Shown: positions 1-11,440 of the stretch, one piece after another
Layout of the letters: each line of letters opens with the position of its first letter
Position numbering within the stretch: the stretch's first letter is position 1
Source: Trichosphaerium sp. ATCC 40318
Lineage: Eukaryota; Discosea; Flabellinia; Trichosidae
Direction: 5' to 3'
DNA length: 64,000 nucleotides
Assembly: GCA_038496445.1 (NCBI GenBank)
Contig: JALMLS010000336.1
Location: 62,001 to 126,000 of the forward strand
Program-made: the position numbers and the translations under genes
Notes under the pieces: generated by a model
Told to the model about the DNA's origin: nothing
What the model saw: only the letters and a program-made list of their open reading frames with translations
The model's database searches: none

Positions 1-134
1 AAGGAAGAACAAGAATGTAGTTTGTAGAAGAGCGTAGGCCATTTTTCCTCGACAAGTGAATTCGTTGATATCTAACTAAAAACCACGAGTTTTCTGAACG
101 CCTTTGACCCTGCTGGACCATGGCTACATTCATA

Positions 135-205
135 TTTCATCTGCTAATTAAGGGGCAAACCCCAGGTTCGATGGAGAACCTGAGTTATACTAAAAAAGTA
201 ACGCG
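135..205. repeat. Hairpin element, copy A
   Basis: A segment with TTTCATCTGCTAAT, then GGGGCAAACCCC (itself a 4-bp hairpin), then a 5-bp stem AGGTT/AACCT closing the 8-base loop CGATGGAG, then TTATAC and GTAACGCG. Copy B keeps the flanks and the loop but changes the stem with pairing preserved. The orientation and whether it is transcribed are unknown. It does not match a tRNA or spliceosomal RNA that I recognise. Confidence 0.45.
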
Positions 206-424
206 AAACAGGATTTTTTCAACAAAATTCAATTTTTAAAGTACGCTATCACAACAACACGTGTTTTTACAAAAAAAAGTCTTTTATTTTTCTAATTAGT
301 TTGTCATTTTTGGCACGTAACAAGAACCTTTCCGGGCACCATAACTTAATCACCATAGGCGCTTACAGCTGTATCTTTACACGTATTTAAGCTCCGCTTA
401 AGTCAAATAAACCAAACAAACAAA

Positions 425-490
425 CATTTCATCTGCTAATAGGTGCTTTCCCAAGCTCGATGGAGAGCTTGTGTTGTACACTGTAACGCG
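425..490. repeat. Hairpin element, copy B
   Basis: Second copy of the element at 135-205. It shares TTTCATCTGCTAAT, the loop CGATGGAG, TTGTAC and GTAACGCG. The stem is AAGCT/AGCTT (453-457 with 466-470), differing from copy A at two paired positions, both compensated. The GGGG/CCCC mini-hairpin of copy A is not conserved. It lies about 90 bases beyond the kinase stop codon, so it could be in the 3' UTR or be an independent transcript. Confidence 0.45.
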
Positions 491-577
491 GATCGCGGTA
501 AAGTCCGGATCAAATCAACGTATTTGCAACAAGTATTTTATTATTGTACAGCATTTTGCGAGAGAGGGATTGTTCAT

Positions 578-3500
578 TCACATACCACTATCTTTCTCTA
601 TAATTTTGTTCATAGCATCGATTATTTGCATTAATGAAGGGCGACCTTCAGGAACCAGACATCGACATTTGTTCATCAAATCCTAAAATGAAAACTTAGC
701 ATACGCTTGATAAAAACAATAGGATTTGGTGTTTCAACGTACAACAACTAGTTCAGGTGCATCATCTGGTATATCTAACTCTGGCATTTTACCTGCCTTT
801 GCACCAAGTGCAATATCAATAACGTCAGTATCATCATAAGGTGGTCTTCTTGCAATCTTTAAGTACTTAGTTAATACAAAGTTTCTCTTACAACTGTTTG
901 TGCTTTTTAGGCTTACCACTTCATAAAGCATTGTTCCATACATGAAAACATCAGAAGCTATAGAGTATTTTTTATGTGAGATAGATTCTGGTGCCATACA
1001 CTAAACACAAAGAACGGTAAGTAGGCTTTTAAGTCAGTGAAAAAATATATAAAAGAGGGTACCTGAATGGGACCTCTGTAAGATGTTGATCGAAGATACA
1101 TTGCATTATCTTCCATAAACTTACTGACACCGAAATCAGTTATGACAGCTTGCCAGTTATTCCTAACAAGAACGTTTCTTGAAGCTAATAAAATAAGATT
1201 AACTATTGACTAAACCAAAGTTCAAATTGTTTATCAAAGAAAAGAGTTGATAGATAGGTAAAAATGACGTTCAACGCCTGGCTTGAAGAAGTGCTTTAGT
1301 AAAGCAATCAAATCATAGCAAAGGCAAGAATAGTCGTATGACCGGAATCAAACAGGTAAAAAGTGTCAGTAAAGTCTTCCGTACCAACATCTCGATGTAA
1401 TAGATTATTACTATGTAAAAATAAAAGACCATTAGCTGCATCAATAAGCATCTGGTATATTGTTCCCATAGAAACTGAATCCTTTTGTTTTATCAAAATA
1501 TCCCAAAGTGATCCCTACACAAAAAACCACGTGGGTCAGCCGACAAGCAACAACAAAAACTTAATAAAAAACTAGGATGAACTCAAAAGATAGTTGACTC
1601 GTACCCTTGGACAGTATTCCATAATGATAGACAACTTATCAGTAGAGCTTATAGAAACACCTATTGTCTTAATAACATTCTGATGGTTACCCATTTTAAT
1701 CATAAAAGCAGCTTCTTGTAAACCAACTTGAACATTCTCAAGAAATAGTTGCTTCACAGCAACTTTCTCTCCTTTGTATAGACCCAAGTACACGGTCCCC
1801 TGCAATACAAATTCAATAAGAAAAACAACAAATAACTACTGAAGAAGGAGAATATAATAGACGTACAAATGATCCTTGACCAAGAGTCTCATGTGTTTCA
1901 ATTTCATCACTTGAAATGTTTTCAACATTAACATACTGTTTCCTAGGTTTGTTTTCTTCCTGTAATAGATCCTGAGGCCATTCATTTGCTTGAGGTTGTA
2001 GTTGCTCTTGTTGTTGGTGAGACCATTCTAGAGGTTGTGGTACAAGAAGGTCAGAAGGATCTTGTGGTTGCGCTTGATACTCTTGAGTAGGTTCACCATA
2101 AGGGAACGCTGGCTCTACTGGATACTGTCCATCTTCACGCTAACAAATAAGTTAGGCTTACAAAGCGCCTGCTTGGCATAAAAAGGCGTACATAATGCTG
2201 CTGTTGTCCACCAAGGAGACTTTGGCTTTCACCTCCTTCTTGTCCAACAAACACTGGATTACGAATATTTTGAACTGGATCAATATCATCTTTGTGATTC
2301 TTGTACCTTTGGTAACAAAAAGAACAAGTAACCAAAAACCCGCAGAAAAGAAAAATACCAGCAACAATCAGTACATATACATATTCTGGCACTTTAACAT
2401 GCTTAGGGGCTGGAATTGTAGGTGTTGGCGGGACAGGAGAGAACGTCCTCATTGGAGGCAGATCTTTGTAAGGAGTTGTGTCAGGAGTTGGTACTTGTGT
2501 TGGAGCGTTTGTAAGGGAAGCTGGTGGTATTGTAGACTGTGTTGTTGGTGATACTGTAGTGATTGGATCCTTGAAAGGGTAGTTTGGATTACTTATGTTA
2601 ATTGTACATAAAGAACAAAATCCAGCATCTGTTGTATTGCTTTGAAAGAAAAAAGACAGTTAGTATGAAGAAATAATAGCTGTCAAACAAAAATAAAGAT
2701 AGGCGGTTTTGAGTGCATAAGACAAAGGAGTTTATAACGTACAGACACAGTTGTGTAAATATTTTACACCTGTTTGAGTGCTCTGATATTAAAGACTGTT
2801 TTCTTGCTTCCCAGAAGCTTAATGATAAGCTATTAATATCACTGGGACTTTGCGATGTTGTTAAGGTAGGTTCAACATGCAGAAGATGTTGTTTATTCAA
2901 GTTACTAGTAACTAAAGTTAATAATCTTTGTTGTTCATTATATCTCCCAACGTGCCTTTGTGTTACCTCGCTTGAACTCCTTCCACCCCAATAATTATGA
3001 GATAGTGTGTTGTTAATAACGTTATCACTATTCAAGTCAACATCATTACCATAAAATGAATTACGAATGACTTTTTGTGTGATATCGTCATCAACAACTA
3101 ATCCACTATAACTATAACGTATTGTATTGTACTGTATAATGGGTACTTCTCCATCAATAGCATCATCGTGTTTATTCAGAAAAACGTTAATCTAACGCAT
3201 CATAGTACTGTTAGAGACATCAAAAATAAAGGAAGGTCCGTACCTGATTTTTTTCTATTATGTTGTTTGAGACATAAACATTCTGAATGAAATTCACGTC
3301 CACTGCTTTGTAGTTGAAAGCGAAATAACATCTTGATACATTCGCATGAAAGGATACTTCCATACCACATATGGAAGAGCCATAGACAACACTTTTTGTC
3401 ATAGATATTGAGGTATTAATATTTTGTGCTCTCATAGTTGGTGTGTTCAATGAAGGTCCTTGTACGTTTGCAAAAAATATACAATCAGATATAACACCTA

Positions 3501-4252
3501 CATAATAAAGTTAAGTGTATTAAAACCACTAGAACACAAGCAAATTTATATTCCTAAAGTAAAAATGATAAAAACTAGTGAGGTGACATTGTTATTTTGT
3601 TGTTTCACTTACCACCATATATTTTAAAGTATTGTGCGTATTTAACAATAACATGACTGAGATGCGATGAAGGACCATAGTCCTCTGTGTGTAAATAGCT
3701 AATATTCAAAGAAACAGTGTCTATTGTAGTGTAATTCATTACTACTCTCCCTTTGACAAGAATCGAATTCTTTGATGTAAAGCCCTACAACAGTATCAGA
3801 AAAAAGTTGAAAACACTCTGAGGTTACAAAGGGTAGTATCACGTGTTATACCTTTAAAAGCACGGGATCAGACTCTGTTCCTTCACAATATATCCCTTGT
3901 TCAACTGTAAGTATCCCTTCCTTAGTGAAAGTCAGATAAAAGACAAAAAAGAACAAAGATTTCAAAGAAATTGCGACAATGCGATTTACGTTATGAAATT
4001 CCACGATAACGCCGGCGTGTATTATTAAAGGTTGTTCTACAATACGTTGATCACTTATAACGTATGTTCCATGCTCTTTTGTCCACTAGAGAGTATTGTG
4101 AATTCGTTAATGTCAAAAAAGCGTAAATTAGGTTGAATACGCCAACCTATAGCGTTACAAGAAGTATTACGTACTATTTTATTTTGGCATACACCCAACG
4201 TAATTACTAATGATATGAACACCGCAAATACGCGTGTTCGCGCGTAGTTCAT
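578..4252 (-). CDS. Receptor-type tyrosine kinase
   Basis: A multi-exon single-pass receptor kinase. The first ATG (4252) opens a signal peptide (MNYARTRVFAVFISLVITLG). It is followed by a long Asn/Ser/Thr-rich ectodomain of many short exons, probably a beta-helix type fold. A transmembrane segment follows (YVYVLIVAGIFLFCGFLVT, about 2330-2400), then a Pro/Gln-rich juxtamembrane part and a complete kinase domain. Visible kinase motifs are GQGSFGTVYLG, VAVK, HRDVASRN (spanning an intron), DFG and MAPES. HRD-x-ASRN plus MAPES is the tyrosine-kinase signature rather than Ser/Thr. The C-terminus reads EGRPSMLQ-like and stops at 578-580. Introns begin GTAC, for example next to VVV near 734 and after IQ near 1060. 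The ligand is unknown. A TKL-type kinase is the alternative. Confidence 0.8.
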
Positions 4253-4455
4253 AGTATGAGCAACAGCTTTTGCGAAAGAATACAACCAGAATATTTTTTG
4301 AACCTTTTTTGACCAAAATAAACCTCTTTAGGCAATACTACCGTGTTTTAGCAGTTGGCGGGTTTACTTGTCTGACTCAACATTAAATCAAGGCTTAGAG
4401 CGCGTTTTGAACTCATTCTGACTGAATACTTTATCTCTTTTTTACAATTTTGGTT

Positions 4456-5407
4456 TTACATAGCTCCAGGCTGTCCTCTACGGTTCGTTCCTGGTTTTGA
4501 CGATGCTTGAGCACCCATTTCTAATCCCTCTATAAACTTTCCGTACTGTGTCTTCTGTAGCACATCACCAACACCCAAAAACCACTCTCTGAGTGTTTTC
4601 TCCTTTGTTACAGGGTCGAATGTTTTAAAGGCGAATAATCGCTTGTGCTTGTTGTGACGCCCAGGTACAGGCTTAATACCAGTACGTCTATTATACATCT
4701 TTGTCTGAGTGGTACCAAAGAACGTCAAATTAGACACCTGAAGGTAGCGTGGATCTACAAAAAAGAAGTCAAAAAAAAACCGTTTAGATGTCAAAACTAG
4801 TTCATTACTGCAAAAGCAGTACGAAGCAATAGAATAGATCAGTGTCTAATAGATTAGTGGAGAAAGGCAATGATTAATTTACCTGACACGAAGGCAATCT
4901 CGCAAATCGTTGCTTTGGCCTTTAAATGACTGTAAGTGATCCAAGCCAGAGTGAATAGTAATGGCGGTACGACAAGGAGAGGGTTGGATACAGAAGCTAC
5001 ACCCCAAGCGTGAATAGGAAGCTATTTAGGTAGTTTTTAATAAATAATTTTTAAAATCTTGTTAATTCGCTTACTGCTGCCAGTGATACCATGCAATTAC
5101 AAAATACGCCCGTCTTCCATATTTGTTTCATCTTCCAGAAGGGTGGTAAAGCTTCTGGTGCTGGCTGATTATTCTAGAAATAAAGTGAGTGTTTATAAAC
5201 TCAACTAGTAGCTGTTGTAGCGCGTACAGTTGAATAACAGACTCTTGTTACGCGTAATGGTGCTTGTGGTGTACGAATTTTTTTCACGCTTGTGCGAGTA
5301 CCTCGGGAGACGCTAGGGTGTATGTAAGAGCTAAATTATTCAAAAGAATATTTGACGTACCGTATTACCCCCGATCTGGCTGTAAATCCACGTCCGAGAG
5401 CAATCAT
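4456..5407 (-). CDS. Small mitochondrial membrane protein (unassigned, TMEM186/TMEM223-like size)
   Basis: Five exons join into one frame. The start is MIALGRGFTARSG at 5407. The N-terminus is rich in Arg, Ser and Thr with almost no acidic residues, typical of a mitochondrial presequence. The middle (KMKQIWKTGVFCNCMVSLAA, then VSNPLLVVPPLLFTLAWITY) gives two hydrophobic segments likely to span a membrane. A hydrophilic tail follows (residues in the 4456-4760 exon), ending RGQPGAM. The overall plan resembles small two-span inner-membrane proteins such as TMEM186, TMEM70 or TMEM223, but I cannot assign a family. Donors read GTACGTC, GTACGCG, GTAAGCG and GTAAAT. Confidence 0.6.
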
Positions 5408-5497
5408 GGTAGTATAAGCCGACTTGTGAAAGCTAAGAGCTTAACCAAGTTGTAAATTAGTCATACTTCTTCCTGGCCACTAATTCTTCACTTGCCC
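5408..5497. promoter_or_regulatory. Compact divergent promoter region
   Basis: Only 90 bases separate the start codons of the mitochondrial protein (-) and the zinc-finger protein (+), so both promoters and 5' UTRs must lie here or overlap the genes. No TATA-like or other motif is certain. Inferred from gene positions only. Confidence 0.35.
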
Positions 5498-6658
5498 ATG
5501 TCGGCATCAAAGCTATTGGGATACAAGGTATTGTTACGCGAAGCTTTCTTAAACGTTACACTTTTTATTGGCTGTATTTCTCATAATACTATCTGTAATA
5601 CGCGTTTTTAGGTACCTGGAAAGGTTGGTTATCCTCCACACGAATGTCCAATAACTGGCGTGCCTATTGCTGTATACGCGCGACTGGCACGTTAATTTAG
5701 CGGTGGTGATGCTCTAACGCGTTAAATAGCTTCCCTGTCAACACATTTGCAGTTTAGACAGTTGGACCAACTATGAGAAAGCACACGGCATGATATGCGC
5801 AGTGTACGCGTAAATAACGAATATCTATCTAATTAAAATAACTGAACGCCAGATGTAACGCTAAAGTCGAATCATACGAATCCTATGATTGCAAGACAAA
5901 CCAAATATACGTCTGTCGTTGGCCTGATTGTGACAGAAGCTATTTAAATGAATACAGCTTTCAACAACATCAAACAATCAGAAAACATAAGCGAGAGTCA
6001 CCACCATCAAACACACATAACAACAAGTCTCATTCACCAATAAGTAATAACACGCAGCAACGAGATTCACCTTCAAAACATGTCCCAAGAGGTGGTAGAC
6101 CACCACAATCCTATCCACCAATGGGATCACACAACAGACGTACGCACAAAGAGCAAAGATAATAATTAAATCATCAACAAAAAAACTGAATCTTTTTTCT
6201 TCTTTTAGCGCCTCCACACTATCCACATCAAGATAATCAACATCAAAACTATCGTAGTCATAATAATAACCATAGTCACAACCGAGGTAGAACGTACAAT
6301 AACAACAATGGCGGTGGTGGTGGGAACAACTACGATAATAATAATAGAGGTTATAATAATAATAATACGTACAACAGAGGTGGTGGCATGCATAGGAATA
6401 ATCGAGGGCGTACGTATTGTCCATGTTCTGCTTGTTTGCTTCTTTTCGAAAAACATTCTCCGACGCGTGTTACGTCATCGAAACTCCTTCATGTAGTTAT
6501 CTCCTTAGCGATTAACAAGTATCATAGGTAATAACAATAACCCTCAGTTTAACAACAACTGGAATGGGCAACCACAACACCATCAAAGAGACTATGATCG
6601 TGGTAGGAGAGGGCGTGGTTACCAGCAACAGCAGTATAACAACAACAATTTTTACTGA
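5498..6658 (+). CDS. C2H2 zinc finger protein with Asn/His-rich RGG tail
   Basis: Six exons: 5498-5527, 5612-5690, 5758-5803, 5867-6139, 6209-6409 and 6528-6658. The N-terminus is MSASKLLGYKVPGKVGYPPH. Exon 4 encodes one C2H2 finger (YVCRWPDCDRSYLNEYSF, then QQHQTIRKH), that is C-x4-C-x12-H-x5-H. The rest is low complexity: Ser/Pro/Gln, then Asn, His, Tyr, Gly and Arg with RGR, RGG and NRGG repeats, ending YDRGRRGRGYQQQQ and NNNNFY. A finger plus an RGG/Asn-rich tail suggests a nucleic-acid-binding, RNP-granule-type protein. That is inference. The third exon boundary (5690/5758) is the least certain junction. Confidence 0.65.
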
Positions 6659-7593
6659 TCTTTCTTCAAACCAAAAAAAAAAAACAGAGAAAAAAAAAGC
6701 AAGCTCCAAAAACCCATTTGTACTTTCCACAGTAAGCACTTTTAGTGCGTAGGAGTGCGTGTATGATATTATTTGTAAAATAGAGAACGTTTAAAAACAA
6801 CTACTAAGCCTCTGACGTTACGTTTCCCATTCAAAAAAGCGTCGTAGTTATTTTTAAGCCCAATTGGCATCCGACGTCCGATATTGCTAAAAGGAAGTTC
6901 TCCTACAGTCTCTTTTGGTTTGAGGTTGTGGAATAATTTGTCACGTGATTAGTTTATGACAGCTACCTGTTGATACAGTGTAGCGATTGCGTAGAGCTTT
7001 AAACTAGAAGGATTTGTGTTCTCAATACTTACTTGACTGGAGTATTTTTAAAAAGTATCATCCCCGACTCCACACGCTTTGTGTTCTTATGAGCGATAGT
7101 GTAGGTACTCTAGAGCGTTGTAATACGCCTCGAAATTTCGCAACGAGATGCTGCGTCGTATATAACGCGATATATACTCTACAATACGCGAGTGATCAGT
7201 AAAATAAAGAAAAAAGAAGGCAAGAATTACAAAAATCATTGATGTTCAAAAACTCTGGTTGTAACTTTGTTTATGTCGTTCCTAAACAACTGCAGTTAAC
7301 CCACATATGTTCTCATAGGTTTCTAGATACATTATCTTAACTCAGCATACGAAAAGGGGTAGTTCGGTATGGTGTGAGACAATTATTCGTGCACATAAGT
7401 CACAGCTTTCTAAAAAGTTTGGTGTCAGCAATAAGTGCGTATACGCACCTCGTAACATTGGTTTCAACAAATTGAGCATAGACAGCAAGAAAACCACGTA
7501 AGAAACCTCATGAAAATCTTATCGATCCAAGTCCTACCTTTTTGTAAATATATCACGTGACCAAAGCATAGAGAGACTCGAAAATACACTTAG
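6659..7593. other. Intergenic region
   Basis: No supported gene. The sequence has many stops in all frames and several TACGCG-like words. CACGTG occurs at 6942 and, 40 bases before the RhoGAP start, at 7554. Confidence 0.5.
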
Positions 7594-9690
7594 ATGAGTC
7601 AAAAAAAAAACCTCAAGGCTGTAGCAGCTAAACTTAAAAATTATCAAAAGCCGGTGCGTGATAACATATTATATAGTATCATACGCTCTTTATACATTAT
7701 TTTTATGTATCCTAAATTGTTATTTGGTTTACTTTTTAGTCTCCAATTTTTTTTGTGTCGAGAAACAAACATTTTTAGTTGAAACTCTTTTCTTTTCTTA
7801 TTTACTTACTCCTTGATAGAAGGAGCAGTACAACCCCGAAGAAGGCAAAGTACCACTCACAGTATTGCTACCTATAGACTGGTTACTGAAGAATGGTAAG
7901 CTAAGACGCTGTGGTTGTATTACGAGGCAGTATTGTTAAAAAATTCTTTTTTCAGGTATTGACACTGTAGGACTATTTCGAGAGTCAGCTGTTATTACAG
8001 GTAGTGTAAACGACACTTCCCTTTTTAAATATTTACTCTTTTTGCTTTTTTTACTTTGTTTCTATTTTTAATAATCACGTGTGTTTTTGAAGACGTCAAA
8101 GCAGTAAAATCAGACTTGGATAGAAGAAAGAGAGGAAAATTTGACAAGTGTTCAGACCCACATATCATCGCAGGGGTTTTGAAATTGTTCTTGAATGAAC
8201 TTAAAGGTGATACTTTAATTCCAATAGGTACTATTCCCACGTAGTTTTCTGTAAACCCTTCTTTTTTTCTGTTGTAGTCAAAGCGTTCATCAATACTTTT
8301 TTTTTTTGTTTGTACTCTTAACGCCTGTTTTAGAACTTCGTGATGTATTCCTTGTATCAGCGGGTACACGTCTAACTCATAATAATTTATTTATTTATCT
8401 TATTGTTTTCGTCTAGAGATTCCTCAACTACAGGTCGCTGTAGAGAAACTTCAAGCTGCAATAAGATTAATGCCAGCGCACGTGATCTTTTTTATTTGTA
8501 TTTTTACTTATTTATTATTTACAGAGGCAATCGCATTATTTTAGCGCTTCTTATGCATCTACTACATAAAGTACACCTAAAAGGTTCCCATAACAAAATG
8601 CCCAAGGTACTAAAAGCCCCCTACACGCGGAGAAACAAATAAAACGAAAAAACCAATTTTTTTTAGGAGAACTTGGCGATTGTATTTGGACCTTCACTTG
8701 TCAGGTAACAGTTTGGAAAAAAAGTTTCGTCTGCCATTCATCATCCTAATAATTTTTGTTTATGTAGTATACAGTCTAGGGACCTTAGAGAAGCACAAAT
8801 AAAGTCAAAACTTGGTATTAGACTAGCGGAGATACTTATAGAATACTACGAGCAAATTTTCAGAGTAAGAGGAAACAAAAAAAAACCGACTTAACTAAGT
8901 GGCTTAGAATGTACCTGTAAGGAAGGTAGTTGAACAAGAATTGCTCGCAGCAAGTGGAGATGAAGAAGAATCTACGACCACACAAACAAGAGTAGCAACG
9001 CCCAGAAAGGTATACCATGTTTCACATCAACAGACTTCCTCTGAAAAAAAAACTAAACGAGTTCCAAAAAAAGCAACAGAAGGATGCAGCCCTTCACTGT
9101 TTCGTATCTCCTTATATTTACGGTTTCTATTAGGCTCGGCGGTTATCTTCACCAAGAAGCAAAAGAAAATTAGTCAGAGAACGCCGACAATCATTCGCAG
9201 AACACAGACATTCAAGAATGGGAAGTTTACCTGAAAGTTACAGTGTTGGAAGAAGGAGACCAACAGCTGGTAATATTCCGTTTACAAGAAGTGGTGGATC
9301 AGTACATCAAAGACGCCATAAGTCAGACAGCAGAGCACAAGTCAGAAAAGGTAAGTGCAGAAAACATTTTCAATTAATTCTATGTTTTTTTTAATCTCAC
9401 GTGATTTTGTTCAGTGAGATCTGCTTCGACAAGTAGTATGATGGGAATGCCAGCTAAACTGAAAAAAAGTAATAGTACAGGAGCTGGTAGGAACGATGAA
9501 ATAAGGAGTTATGCTATGGATACTAGTATTTTAGCTGTACGTTAGAGATCTGTTCTTTAGTATTGTTAACTTATTAATTTTCTTTGTGCAGAGTACACGA
9601 GCTGCTTTTACAAAAGTCCAGAAAAACGATGGCCAGAGACCTAAAAGGATTGCTCATTTGTTCTATGGAGGTACAAAATATCTAAGCTAG
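7594..9690 (+). CDS. RhoGAP-domain protein
   Basis: GTPase-activating protein for Rho-family GTPases. Exons join to MSQKKNLKAVAAKLKNYQKP, then a RhoGAP domain: GIDTVGLFRESA (the conserved G-x-x-GLFR segment that carries the arginine finger), DPHIIAGVLKLFLNEL, RNRIILALLMHLL, NKMPKENLAIVFGPSLV and a final helix ending EILIEYYEQIF near 8860. The tail of about 250 residues is basic and Ser/Thr-rich (RSKRKLVRERRQSF, TSSMMGMPAK) and probably disordered. The stop is at 9688-9690 after GGTKYLS. At least nine introns are present. The intron around 9100-9130 is inferred because it restores the frame. Cytosolic or membrane-associated action is expected from the family. Confidence 0.85.
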
Positions 9691-9728
9691 AGTCTTACTT
9701 AAGTTAAATATAAGGTGGTTATTGGGTG

Positions 9729-11058
9729 ATGGTCACTGAAGTGAATCCAGTAAGTTTTAAAAAAAAACGCTGCCAGAACTACTTGTTACGAACCTACTGA
9801 CCTCTATTAATAGATTACAGACAAACAAACTCTTTATAGTTGCGTTACATATCCTAAAGTACACATGCAACAGCGTTTAAGATCAAAACAGTTGATTAAA
9901 GAGGTAACACAGTATTAAATCAATATTTGGCTGACTAGTTTTCTTAAGCTCAGCTATCACACTGGTCGATGGGTAACACAAAAATTTTATGCTATGTGCG
10001 CTGTATTTAATTAGCAATTTAGGTTGTAGTATCCGAAACTTGGCTTGACAAGAAAAGTATGCCTTGGCAGGTACGTAAAGTGCTGATAATTTGTTCACTT
10101 TTTTGCAAGAAAGTTTTAACTTTAACTTTTGTTGTAGTCAATAGAAACTTCTGGATTTCTTATTCAAGGTATTGTTATAAAGGTTACATTTCGATAAATA
10201 CTTAAATTTAATATAGCACGTCTTCAAGAGACATGGGACAAAGGAAATCGCATAAATTCTCTACGTTATTGTAAGTAGCTTTTTCCTCTTTTTTTCCTTT
10301 TTTTCGGACACGTGTTGTCTCATTGTCGCCTCTACGATACTACACGGAGCAAAACTATTTATTTCCAAAAGAAAAGAGCTGTTTTTCTACCAACAGTAGT
10401 CAAGTCTTACCTTTTCAAAACAGGTAACAGGCGATGGGTGTATATTTCAGAAAAATGTGTAAAAAAGGCGCCTAAACAATACTTGCATGTATCAAAGGAG
10501 TTTCCACGTGAGGAAATGTATTCTTTGTTGAAGGAACAAAAGAGAATACAATGTTTAGTTTATGGTGACGGAAAGTGGGTACTCATTGCTGAAGAGGTAC
10601 ACGTGGTTTTTGAAACGATTCAGAAAAAAATACTGGTTTTGAAACAAAGATCGAGTTTTCTTGGTTTTGTCTGGTGTTGACACATTTAATAGTCCGATGA
10701 GCCGTTCATACAAACATTCTTAATAACGAAGAAAGGATTCCCATCTCAAAAAATATCAGAGTTTTACGCTGATGGTTTAATCATTCGTATCCTTTTTTTT
10801 TTTGAAACTTTTTTGATTTACCTCTCGCCCTTATTTTGATGCCTTCACTTTATCTAAGATTCAATTTTTTACGCTTGTGAGAGCTGGGTTGTTATTGCAG
10901 AAGGAAGTGCAAAAACAAGAGATGCACATCAACAAGTTATAAAGGTACAGTGGTTGAGTTTTGAATACTTTCTTTCCATTCTTTTTTTTGTCACTAATTT
11001 TTTTCAATAGCAAAGAATTTTCCCTGAAGCAGTACTGGCCAAGCTTGGATTTTCATAA
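9729..11058 (+). CDS. DUF7477-like (plant CK1-tail type) protein
   Basis: Short exons splice to one frame beginning MVTEVNP-ITDKQTLYSC and ending QRIFPEAVLAKLGFS. Repeated units contain a Trp followed by a hydrophobic strand and then FP-x-x-x-I/Y, for example RRWVYISEKC, KEFPREEMYSLLKEQ, GKWVLIAEE, KKGFPSQKISEFYADGLII and ESWVVIAEG. This W-V-I plus FPS pattern matches the DUF7477 module found C-terminal to casein-kinase-1 proteins in plants and in protists. No kinase domain lies upstream here, so the module stands alone. The function is unknown. The intron at 10272-10422 is required for the frame. The start ATG sits only 38 bases after the RhoGAP stop. Confidence 0.5.
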
Positions 11059-11440
11059 TCTCACTTTACAACCTATAACTGCTTTCATTTTTCGTATTTC
11101 TATTACTCTTATTTTTTACCTATTGCGTATTCGCTGGTGGCAAGTGTAAATGAAAAATCAAATGTAATGCTCTTTTTGAGACATTTTTGTACTTAAAGTT
11201 TTGAAATAAAAACGCAATGTCTTAATGTTGAGTGTAAGATACATACGTATATTTATAAAATTTATCACCCACAAGGGGTACATAGTATACTTGTCACTAA
11301 ATAGCGCATGAGACAACATTGAACCAAGTCTTTAGATTGAAGATCCAACTCACTTTTTATGGCTATTTAATTTGAAGTGTCATTGTTACATTACCAAAGT
11401 CAAAATCTCTCCTTGTAAAAAGCAATTCTTCCGTAGTAGG

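Larger units (their letters stand above)
1..577. other. Intergenic / 3' flank of the receptor kinase
   Basis: No convincing coding exon is seen. The stretch lies downstream of the kinase stop codon. It holds two copies of a short conserved element (see 135-205 and 425-490) and one CACGTG palindrome near 259. Confidence 0.5.

Noticed and set aside
162-182. tRNA gene at the GGTTCGA B-box-like sequence
   Set aside because: The loop is 8 bases, no A box or acceptor/anticodon stems fit, and the second copy changes the stem to CAAGCTCGA, unlike a tRNA.
5978-6456. Tyr/Ile-rich minus-strand frames
   Set aside because: Antisense of the Asn/His-rich zinc-finger protein; poly-AAT/CAT reads as Ile/Tyr/Met.
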